Positions 27,017-33,897 of a stretch of 49,155 nt of DNA are shown here, piece by piece (position 1 is the stretch's first letter; every line of letters begins with the position of its first letter). Where the stretch lies: assembly GCA_902388495.1 (NCBI GenBank), contig CABMPP010000031.1, positions 1-49,155 on the forward strand, written 5' to 3'. The stretch comes from an uncultured Bacteroides sp. (GTDB lineage Bacteria > Bacteroidota > Bacteroidia > Bacteroidales > Bacteroidaceae). The position numbers and the translations under genes were made by a program. The notes below the pieces were generated by a model. That model searched no databases, was not told the DNA's origin, and saw only the letters and a program-made list of their open reading frames with translations.

Positions 27017-27342
27017 AAACGGCAGCAATCATCGTAGCATATATATTATGTATAAACATCGTTCAACCTAATAATCATACGGATATGGAAAAGAAAAATT
27101 TCTATTGCGAATACTGTGGGCACAAGTTTCCCACAGTGCAGTCATTGACAAGCGGCACTTGCCCCCGCCATCCAGATGGCTCCAACAAAGGTCGTCACAA
27201 GCTGTACGAAGGCAGCGAAAAGAGTAAATATACCTGTAAGTATTGTGGACATGAGTTTTCGTCCATCATGCAGATGGTAGGAGGCACATGTCCGAGACAT
27301 CCGAAAGGGAGCAATAAGGGAGGGCATGCGCCAGCACTGTAG
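27013..27342 (+). CDS. Double zinc-ribbon small protein (109 aa)
   Basis: Two copies of a roughly 45-residue unit: a CxYCGHxF knuckle followed by GTCPRHPxGSNKGxH (first FYCEYCGHKF, second YTCKYCGHEF). Each provides a Cys-x2-Cys and a Cys-x2-His pair, a complete zinc site. The start at 27013 has a good GAGGAGG ribosome-binding site and overlaps the preceding gene's stop by 4 bp. It gives a hydrophobic N-terminus (AAIIVAYILCINIV) that could be a signal or anchor. An internal ATG at 27085 would give the bare zinc ribbons. Function unknown; zinc ribbons next to a UDG-like gene suggest nucleic-acid binding (inference). Confidence 0.72.
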   Translation: MKTAAIIVAYILCINIVQPNNHTDMEKKNFYCEYCGHKFPTVQSLTSGTCPRHPDGSNKGRHKLYEGSEKSKYTCKYCGHEFSSIMQMVGGTCPRHPKGSNKGGHAPAL

Positions 27343-27381
27343 AATGCCAAAAGAGTGTAACAAATTATAAACTAAAATCAT

Positions 27382-27768
27382 ATGATTATGAATAAAATAA
27401 GATATGAAAGTTATCAGAATAATTATTCTGATTCTAAATTATGGGACAAGATTGCGAAAGTAGCCAAAAAAGCTGGTTTAAAAGTTATTTATGTAGTATT
27501 GTTATTATATTATGTGTCACAAGACCCTACTGTTTCTAAGGCAGATAAGGCTAAAATATTCGGTGCTTTAGGGTATTTTATCTTGCCGATTGATTTAATT
27601 CCTGATGCAATCCCGGTAGCTGGGTATTCGGATGATTTAGCAGCTCTCATTTGGGCATTACACGCCGTTTGGGCAAATGTTACTCCAGAAATGCAGGTAA
27701 GAGCCAAGCATAAACTCCATGAGTGGTTTGGCTCTTTTAATGAACAAGAATTAAATAATTTGTGGTAA
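27382..27768 (+). CDS. DUF1232 (YkvA-like) membrane protein
   Basis: 128 residues. The DUF1232 signature is visible: a hydrophobic segment (VIYVVLLLYYVSQDPTVS) followed by KAKIFGALGYFILPIDLIPDAIPVAGYSDDLAAL, where GYFILPIDLIPD is the family hallmark. The family is widespread, membrane associated and without assigned biochemical function. The ATG two codons downstream (27388) is an equally good start. It follows the zinc-ribbon gene by 39 bp and ends before two hairpins. Confidence 0.85.
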   Translation: MIMNKIRYESYQNNYSDSKLWDKIAKVAKKAGLKVIYVVLLLYYVSQDPTVSKADKAKIFGALGYFILPIDLIPDAIPVAGYSDDLAALIWALHAVWANVTPEMQVRAKHKLHEWFGSFNEQELNNLW

Positions 27769-27778
27769 ATTAAGGAAT

Positions 27779-27795
27779 AAAGAAGCCACTTCTTT
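27779..27795 (+). terminator. Weak hairpin after the DUF1232 gene
   Basis: AAAGAAG-CCA-CTTCTTT, a 7-bp stem 10 bp after the stop, followed by a poor T-tract. Confidence 0.35.
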
Positions 27796-27815
27796 CTGAT
27801 ATATAGTTTTGCCAA

Positions 27816-27849
27816 AGGAGGAATGTGTAGAAAGGAACACATTCCTCCT
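27816..27849. terminator. 13-bp perfect hairpin between convergent genes
   Basis: AGGAGGAATGTGT (27816-27828) and its exact complement (27837-27849) with an 8-nt loop, located between the convergent DUF1232 gene and the 156-aa gene. It probably acts as a bidirectional terminator, although neither side has a strong T-run. Confidence 0.5.
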
Positions 27850-27898
27850 ATTGATTACCTTCCAGGTTCGAATTGTGCCCAATTCTAATGCCCCTTTT

Positions 27899-28369
27899 TT
27901 ATACCCACAAGTAAGGATAATAATCAATGAAAAGTTGCATCCCCTCCCTGATGCGTTCCTTTTTATAGTTGCGAGAAGCTTCGAAATCGGCAATGATTGA
28001 AGCCTTGTCTTCCTCATTGTTACTATCATCGCATTCAGGAAAGGCGAACTCGATTTGCTGATATTCCTCGAAGGCATATATCATCTTTCTGATTATATTA
28101 AGCCATTCGTTATATCCTTTTTCTATACCATATTGATAAGCTAATACACCTGGACATGCGCCCGGTCCTTGAGTCGCTTTAAGAAACGCCCTCAGGTGGT
28201 CGGCTATGATTTTAGCTAGTGTTATATCGGTAGACCATACATTTCCCACGCCTATATCGGCATAGTCTTCGCTACTTTTTTCTTTCCGTCTTTTTTCCTG
28301 CCAGCCTGTCTTTTTGTTTAATTTTGATTTCATACCATTAAAGTTGTTCGTTATCATTCTCTTTATCAT
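27899..28369 (-). CDS. Hypothetical protein (up to 156 aa)
   Basis: Unrecognised. A Lys-rich N-terminus (MKSKLNKKTGWQEKRRKEK from an internal Met at 28333, a plausible alternative start) is followed by a helical core (DITLAKIIADHLRAFLKATQ, EKGYNEWLNIIRKMIYAFEE) and an acidic stretch (CDDSNNEEDKAS). It has no signal peptide or membrane segment. The style resembles small proteins of phage or plasmid origin in Bacteroides, but that is an impression rather than a domain match. It has no close operon partner: the neighbour upstream ends 120 bp away. Confidence 0.6.
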   Translation of the reverse strand: MIKRMITNNFNGMKSKLNKKTGWQEKRRKEKSSEDYADIGVGNVWSTDITLAKIIADHLRAFLKATQGPGACPGVLAYQYGIEKGYNEWLNIIRKMIYAFEEYQQIEFAFPECDDSNNEEDKASIIADFEASRNYKKERIREGMQLFIDYYPYLWV

Positions 28370-28489
28370 ACAGAGTTCTGCTACACAAGCCTCATTTCAC
28401 GTTACAACCTGAAAAAATTCACACGAGTGGTACATAACCCTATGACGCTTACGTTCACGCAATATGGTAACTGCAAAAGTGATCAGGAA

Positions 28490-28948
28490 CTAAAACACCC
28501 AAACCGGAATGCCCTTTTCTTTAGCCAGTTCTATTATCAGTCCCGTCTCATCGGATTCGCTGTCCCCAAAGACAACGAGGTGCGTTGCGATAGTCAGCAT
28601 ATCCCTGTTTCGAAGCATGACGGCCATCTGTGAATATTCTTTTCTATTGACGGGGAAAAGAACCTTTGTCATTTCATGCTCGTCAGCATAGCGCATGGCA
28701 AGCATTTCCGTTCCTTTCTCCGTCCCAGAAATGATTTTTATAGAGTGTTCCTCAAAAATATCCGAACACCAAAACAGTTCGTTGAGCTTTTCAGACATAT
28801 AGTCATAATCTTCAAAATTGCATCCACCTGTTATGATTACTTTGTAAGCATTGAGATAACTATCTATATATAATTGAGTCATAAACTCGACTATGTCTTT
28901 ATCTTCTTTCAAAGTAGACTGATTTATTCGTGCCTTTCTATTTTTCAT
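28490..28948 (-). CDS. SLOG-superfamily (YspA/DUF2493-like) nucleotide-binding protein
   Basis: About 152 residues from the Met at 28948; a longer frame to 29011 would overlap the rtcB stop and is less likely. The SLOG Rossmann pattern is visible: YKVIITGGCNFEDYD (first strand and Gly-rich loop), IISGTEKGTEMLAMRYADEH (second Gly-rich loop and helix) and MLRNRDMLTIATHLVVFGD, the RNxxM segment typical of this family. SLOG proteins bind or process nucleotide ligands and appear in conflict systems as sensors. It lies 22 bp downstream of the rtcB gene in the same direction, so the two are probably co-transcribed. Confidence 0.75.
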   Translation of the reverse strand: MKNRKARINQSTLKEDKDIVEFMTQLYIDSYLNAYKVIITGGCNFEDYDYMSEKLNELFWCSDIFEEHSIKIISGTEKGTEMLAMRYADEHEMTKVLFPVNRKEYSQMAVMLRNRDMLTIATHLVVFGDSESDETGLIIELAKEKGIPVWVF

Positions 28949-28970
28949 TTTATATCGAAATGAATGAGTC

Positions 28971-30230
28971 CTATTCTGCTGCCTTAAAGTTGAATACCGG
29001 CTTGATGACATTCACCACTGTAACAGTATCCTGAATATTTCGGAGGATTTCATCCTTCGGCTTGTATACCATAGGGGATTCGTCTTTGGTATCCTCTACA
29101 ACGGTTTCGCTATAGATGCCCTCCATAGACAGCTTGAAATCTTCCATATCTATCTCTTTGAATGCCCGGCTGCGACTCATCACTCGTCCCGCTCCATGAG
29201 GAGCAGAATAGTTCCAGTCTTCATTACCTTTACCAATGCAGATTAATGAACCATCGCGCATATTGAGAGGGATGATGCACCGCTCACCCATCCGTGCGGA
29301 AATGGCTCCTTTGCGGATGATATTATCATCGCCTATGTAGTTGTGGACACTTTCGAATGATTCGCCCCGATTCTCTACATAGCCTTGTCCGGTGAGGAAG
29401 TCCATCAGCAAATCGGCTATCAAGCGGCGGTTGATTCGTGCCCATTGCTGGCAAAGCCGCATATCATGCAGATAGTCTTCACGAAACTCATTTTCTAAAT
29501 AAGAAAGTTCCGGAAGAATGGAAGGTTTACGCATTTTAAAGGAGTTGTGTAAGTTGCGGATTACTTCTTGCAACTCATCTTTCCGCCCTGCCTGCTTGTA
29601 CTCCATTATAATCCGATTCTGCTGCTCTATCATCTCATCCCATCCGGACTGGCACTTCACAGCCAATTTCTGATAGACTTGCGCCACCTGCTTACCCAAG
29701 TTACGACTACCGGTATGCACTACGAGATAGTACAGACCGTTGTCATCCTTATCCAACTCTATAAAATGATTTCCACCGCCCAATGTACCAATAGCTTTAT
29801 TGAGCCGCTTGGTTTCCTTCAACTCACGATAGCACCGCAACTGCATGATAATACGCTTGGCCTCGCTGTACCGCTCCATGTATTGCTGAGGTAGCGGAAC
29901 TGTTTTTCCGTCTCGAATATTTCTACCTGAAGGAATCAGATGCAGTATCTGTTCATTCAAGGTATGAAAGTCAATCTGCCCGGTACATAAAAACGGTTGT
30001 ACCAAGATACCACAACCTATATCCACTCCCACGATATTGGGTATGACTTTACCTCCTAAATCTCCGGTAAACCCAATGACACATCCGGCCCCGGCATGAA
30101 CATCCGGCATAATCCGAATTTTGCAATCACTAAAAATTCCTATGGACATCAATTGTCTTATCTGCTCAATGGCTTCATTTTCTACATTGTCTGTGAAAAT
30201 TTTCACATCATAATTTCCGATTGTTCTCAT
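28971..30230 (-). CDS. rtcB: RNA-splicing ligase RtcB
   Basis: Start set at 30230 rather than 30257, because a perfect -7 box occupies 30255-30262. 419 residues. Metal and catalytic motifs are complete: MPDVHAGAGC, VGVDIGCG (D70, C73), GTLGGGNHF (H155), HTGSRNLG (H172) and the guanylylated His in SAPHGAGRVMSR (H345). The enzyme joins 2',3'-cyclic phosphate or 3'-phosphate RNA ends to 5'-OH ends using GTP and Mn2+, in RNA repair. No RtcA and no release-factor-H gene is adjacent. The downstream SLOG-like gene is its only operon partner. Confidence 0.93.
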   Translation of the reverse strand: MRTIGNYDVKIFTDNVENEAIEQIRQLMSIGIFSDCKIRIMPDVHAGAGCVIGFTGDLGGKVIPNIVGVDIGCGILVQPFLCTGQIDFHTLNEQILHLIPSGRNIRDGKTVPLPQQYMERYSEAKRIIMQLRCYRELKETKRLNKAIGTLGGGNHFIELDKDDNGLYYLVVHTGSRNLGKQVAQVYQKLAVKCQSGWDEMIEQQNRIIMEYKQAGRKDELQEVIRNLHNSFKMRKPSILPELSYLENEFREDYLHDMRLCQQWARINRRLIADLLMDFLTGQGYVENRGESFESVHNYIGDDNIIRKGAISARMGERCIIPLNMRDGSLICIGKGNEDWNYSAPHGAGRVMSRSRAFKEIDMEDFKLSMEGIYSETVVEDTKDESPMVYKPKDEILRNIQDTVTVVNVIKPVFNFKAAE

Positions 30231-30254
30231 AATGCTATTTATTGGTATTTTTTG

Positions 30255-30262
30255 CAAAGTTA
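30255..30262 (-). promoter_or_regulatory. -7 box (TAACTTTG) for rtcB
   Basis: Perfect TAnnTTTG on the minus strand, 24 bp before the chosen rtcB start. It rules out the upstream in-frame ATG at 30257. Confidence 0.55.
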
Positions 30263-30278
30263 CCTTTGCCTTATGCCA

Positions 30279-30422
30279 TATCTTTGCACAAGTTAGAAGT
30301 TCATAGCAAATTCAAAACAGTAGAAACCCTGTTACTTAAACATTAAACATCCATTTTTAGAGTATTTAATGAAAATACCTAAAAAGAAGGAGTGCATGTT
30401 CCCTAAAAAGTATCTATTTTTG
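30279..30422 (+). promoter_or_regulatory. Candidate nagA promoter region
   Basis: Two perfect rightward -7 boxes: TATCTTTG at 30279-30286 and TATTTTTG at 30415-30422. The second leaves a leader of about 55 nt before nagA; the first would give about 190 nt. It lies back to back with the rtcB promoter. Confidence 0.4.
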
Positions 30423-30483
30423 TCCTCTGAAACAACGTCAAAAGACAACATGATTAATTTAATAACTCTAACCCCTAAATCCT

Positions 30484-31650
30484 ATGTTGACCCAACTTAT
30501 CAACGCGCGCATCCTGACTCCACAAGGATGGCTTAAAGACGGCTCTGTACTTATCAGAGACGGAAAGATTCTTGAAGTGACCAATTGTGACCTCGCCGTA
30601 ATCGGTGCACAATTAATAGACGTAAAAGGCATGTACGTACTGCCCGGAGGCGTAGAAATCCACGCCCATGGCGGTGGTGGACGCGACTTTATGGAATGCA
30701 CCGAAGATGCTTTCCGCGCAGCCGTCAAAACCCACATGAAGTACGGAACCACCAGCATTTTCCCCACCCTTTCCTCGTCCACAGTCCCGATGATAGAACA
30801 AGCCGCAGAGACTTGCACCAAACTGATGGCAGAGAAGGACAGCCCGATTCTCGGTCTGCACCTGGAAGGACACTACCTGAATATGGCGATGGCAGGCGGA
30901 CAACTTCCGGAAAACATCAAGAATCCCGACCCTAACGAGTATATTCCTATTGTAGAGAACCTGTCCTGCATCAAGCGCTGGGACGCTGCCCCCGAACTGC
31001 CGGGAGCCATGCAGTTCGGCAAGTATATCACCGCCAAAGGCATCCTGGCATCAGTAGCCCATACGCAGGCCGAGTTCGAAGACATCCGTACGGCCTATGA
31101 AGCCGGATATACCCATGCCACCCACTTCTACAATGCTATGCCCGGTTTCCATAAACGCCGTGAATACAAATACGAAGGCACGGTAGAGAGCATCTACTTA
31201 CTGGATGATATGACTGTCGAAGTAGTAGCCGATGGTATTCACGTACCTCCTACCATCCTGCGACTGGTTTATAAAATAAAAGGTGTGGAACGCACCTGCC
31301 TGATAACAGACGCCTTGGCATGTGCCGCAAGCGACAGTCAGGAAGCCTTCGACCCGCGCGTCATCATTGAAGACGGAGTCTGCAAACTCGCCGACCACTC
31401 CGCCCTTGCCGGCAGCGTTGCAACGATGGACCGCCTGATACGCACCGTAGTACAGAAAGCCGATATTCCGCTGGCAGATGCCGTGCGCATGGCTTCCGAA
31501 ACTCCGGCACGGATCATGGGCGTATACGACCGCAAAGGCTCTCTTCAAAAAGGAAAAGATGCCGACATCATCGTGATGGACGAGAAACTGAATATAAGAG
31601 CCGTATGGGCAATGGGCAAACTTGTACCGGAAACTTATACCATCTCTTAA
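30484..31650 (+). CDS. nagA: N-acetylglucosamine-6-phosphate deacetylase
   Basis: 388 residues, family length. Amidohydrolase features: VEIHAHGGGGRDFMECT (first metal-site region), HLEGHYLN (metal-binding Glu), SVAHTQAEF and GYTHATHFYNAM (metal His residues), and the catalytic Asp in LITDALAC. The enzyme removes the acetyl group from GlcNAc-6-P to give glucosamine-6-P in the cytoplasm, feeding amino-sugar catabolism or cell-wall recycling. It is followed by the NagB-PIG-L fusion gene after 99 bp containing a 15-bp hairpin, so coupling may be controlled there. Confidence 0.93.
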   Translation: MLTQLINARILTPQGWLKDGSVLIRDGKILEVTNCDLAVIGAQLIDVKGMYVLPGGVEIHAHGGGGRDFMECTEDAFRAAVKTHMKYGTTSIFPTLSSSTVPMIEQAAETCTKLMAEKDSPILGLHLEGHYLNMAMAGGQLPENIKNPDPNEYIPIVENLSCIKRWDAAPELPGAMQFGKYITAKGILASVAHTQAEFEDIRTAYEAGYTHATHFYNAMPGFHKRREYKYEGTVESIYLLDDMTVEVVADGIHVPPTILRLVYKIKGVERTCLITDALACAASDSQEAFDPRVIIEDGVCKLADHSALAGSVATMDRLIRTVVQKADIPLADAVRMASETPARIMGVYDRKGSLQKGKDADIIVMDEKLNIRAVWAMGKLVPETYTIS

Positions 31651-31658
31651 ATTATCTT

Positions 31659-31700
31659 CAACAAGTATACGAATGAACATTGTTTTTCGTATATTTGTTG
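31659..31700. terminator. 15-bp stem in the nagA to NagB-PIG-L spacer
   Basis: CAACAAGTATACGAA (31659-31673) pairs with 31686-31700 with one G-U wobble and a 12-nt loop. There is no T-run beyond TTC, so it could be a weak terminator, an attenuator or an operator. Confidence 0.45.
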
Positions 31701-31749
31701 TTCAATAGAACAGCGAAATGCTTTAATCATTTATTAATACCAAAATTTT

Positions 31750-33741
31750 ATGAAAACCAATCTAAGCTCTCAAATCACTCTCAACAGAGTCTCCCCCAGG
31801 TACTACCGACCTGAGAATGCATTTGAACGGTCGGTATTGACCCGACTGGAAAAAATTCCGACAGATATCTATGAATCCGCCGAAGAAGGCGCCAACCAGG
31901 TTGCGCTTGACATCGCACAGTTAATCCGTGACAAACAGAAAGCCGGACGTTTCTGTGTATTGGCACTGGCAGGCGGTAATTCTCCCCGCAACGTATATTC
32001 CGCCCTCATCCGCATGCACAAGGAAGAAGGACTGAGTTTCCGTAACGTAATCGTATTCAACCTCTACGAATACTATCCGTTGGCTCCGGATGCCATCAAC
32101 AGCAACCTCAACGCCTTGAAGGAAATGTTGCTCGACCATGTAGATATCGATAAGCAAAATATCTTCAGCCCGGACAGCACCATCGCCAAAGATACCATCT
32201 TCGAATACTGCCGTCTGTACGAGCAACGCATCGAGAGTTTCGGAGGATTGGATGCTGCCCTGATCGGCATCGGACGTGTAGGTAACATCGGTTTCAACGA
32301 ACCGGGTTCGCGCCTGAACTCTACCACCCGCTTGATTTTGCTGGATAACGATTCGCGCAACGAAGCGTCCAAGATGTTCGGCAGCATCGAAAGCACGCCT
32401 ATCAGCTCTATCACGATGGGTGTTTCCACCATCCTCTCCGCCAAGAAAGTATATCTGATGGCATGGGGTGAAGAAAAATCCAAAATGGTGAAAGAATGTG
32501 TGGAAGGCGCAGTTACCGATACCATCCCGGCATCTTACCTGCAAACCCATAACAATGCGCACGTCGCCATCGACCTGTCCGCCGCCGCCAACCTGACGCG
32601 TATCCAACGCCCCTGGCTGGTAACGTCTTGCGAATGGAACGACAAACTGATCCGCAGCGCCATCGTCTGGTTATGCCAACTGACCGGCAAGCCGATTCTG
32701 AAACTGACCAACAAAGACTATAACGAAAACGGCTTAAGCGAATTGCTGGCACTGTTCGGTTCTGCTTACAACGTGAATATCAAGATATTCAATGACCTGC
32801 AGCACACCATCACCGGTTGGCCGGGTGGCAAGCCGAATGCAGACGATACCTATCGTCCCGAACGCGCCAAACCGTATCCGAAACGCATCGTAGTCTTCTC
32901 TCCGCATCCCGATGATGATGTTATCTCCATGGGTGGCACTATCCGCCGCCTGGTAGAGCAGAAGCATGACGTGCACGTGGCTTACGAAACTTCCGGCAAT
33001 ATTGCCGTAGGCGATGAAGAAGTAACCCGCTTCATGCATTTCATCAACGGATTCAACCAGCTCTTCAACAACAGCGAAGACCAGGTTATCAGCGACAAGT
33101 ATGCCGAAATCCGCAAGTTCCTGAAAGAAAAGAAAGACGGTGATATGGATACGCGCGACATCCTGACCATCAAAGGCCTGATTCGCCGTGGTGAAGCACG
33201 TACCGCTTGTACTTATAACAACATCCCGCTGGATCATGTACACTTCCTCGACCTGCCATTCTACGAAACAGGCAGAATTCAGAAGAATCCTATCAGCGAA
33301 GCAGATGTTGAGATTGTACGCAACCTGCTGCGCGAAGTGAAGCCTCACCAAATCTTCGTTGCCGGTGACCTGGCCGACCCGCACGGCACACACCGCGTTT
33401 GTACGGATGCCGTATTTGCCGCCGTCGATCTGGAGAAAGAAGAAGATGCCAAATGGCTGAAAGACTGCCGCATCTGGATGTACCGTGGTGCGTGGGCAGA
33501 ATGGGAAATCGAAAATATCGAGATGGCTGTGCCTATCAGTCCGGAAGAATTGCGTGCCAAACGTAATTCTATCCTGAAACACCAGTCGCAGATGGAAAGC
33601 GCACCGTTCCTGGGCAATGACGAACGTCTGTTCTGGCAACGGAGTGAAGACCGCAACCGCGGTACGGCTGCACTGTATGATAGTCTCGGTCTTGCATCTT
33701 ACGAAGCAATGGAGGCGTTTGTAGAATACGTTCCACTGTAA
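31750..33741 (+). CDS. NagB-like domain fused to PIG-L (LmbE) deacetylase domain
   Basis: 663 residues, usually annotated as glucosamine-6-phosphate deaminase. Residues 1-310 have the NagB fold (LALAGGNSPRNVY, GFNEPGSRL, ITMGVSTIL). Compared with E. coli NagB, D72 is Y106 (FNLYEYY), D141 is V177 and H143 is N179 (GRVGNIGFNEP), while E148 is kept as E184. Residues 375-663 form a PIG-L domain with the zinc motif PHPDDD (H386-D390) and a later DPHGTHR. The C-terminal half therefore looks active and the N-terminal half looks unable to deaminate by the known mechanism. It may sense the sugar phosphate or act on a different substrate. It follows nagA in the same direction. Confidence 0.85.
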   Translation: MKTNLSSQITLNRVSPRYYRPENAFERSVLTRLEKIPTDIYESAEEGANQVALDIAQLIRDKQKAGRFCVLALAGGNSPRNVYSALIRMHKEEGLSFRNVIVFNLYEYYPLAPDAINSNLNALKEMLLDHVDIDKQNIFSPDSTIAKDTIFEYCRLYEQRIESFGGLDAALIGIGRVGNIGFNEPGSRLNSTTRLILLDNDSRNEASKMFGSIESTPISSITMGVSTILSAKKVYLMAWGEEKSKMVKECVEGAVTDTIPASYLQTHNNAHVAIDLSAAANLTRIQRPWLVTSCEWNDKLIRSAIVWLCQLTGKPILKLTNKDYNENGLSELLALFGSAYNVNIKIFNDLQHTITGWPGGKPNADDTYRPERAKPYPKRIVVFSPHPDDDVISMGGTIRRLVEQKHDVHVAYETSGNIAVGDEEVTRFMHFINGFNQLFNNSEDQVISDKYAEIRKFLKEKKDGDMDTRDILTIKGLIRRGEARTACTYNNIPLDHVHFLDLPFYETGRIQKNPISEADVEIVRNLLREVKPHQIFVAGDLADPHGTHRVCTDAVFAAVDLEKEEDAKWLKDCRIWMYRGAWAEWEIENIEMAVPISPEELRAKRNSILKHQSQMESAPFLGNDERLFWQRSEDRNRGTAALYDSLGLASYEAMEAFVEYVPL

Positions 33742-33761
33742 TATCGGGTTAAAACTTTTAG

Positions 33762-33799
33762 AAGGCTGTGTCAAATTCATTTTGATGCAGCCTTTTTTT
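33762..33799 (+). terminator. Strong Rho-independent terminator
   Basis: AAGGCTGTGTCAAA pairs with TTTTGATGCAGCCTT around a short loop, followed by seven T (33793-33799), 20 bp after the NagB-PIG-L stop. Confidence 0.88.
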
Positions 33800-33897
33800 G
33801 TGTAAGATATATGGTAGAGATTCTTTCATAAATACAAATTATAGAGTAAATTTACAGCAGAAATATTTCATAACCACTATACCAAAAGAAAAACCAC

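Noticed and set aside
27861..27898. tRNA-like GGTTCGAATT segment
   Set aside because: No matching acceptor, D-arm or anticodon arm upstream; only a short local hairpin.
26268..30403. Shared GAGTGCATGTTCC at two places
   Set aside because: A 13-base match within 49 kb is expected by chance; the flanks differ.
33345..33656. Antisense frames over the NagB-PIG-L gene
   Set aside because: Typical opposite-strand shadows of a well-biased coding gene.
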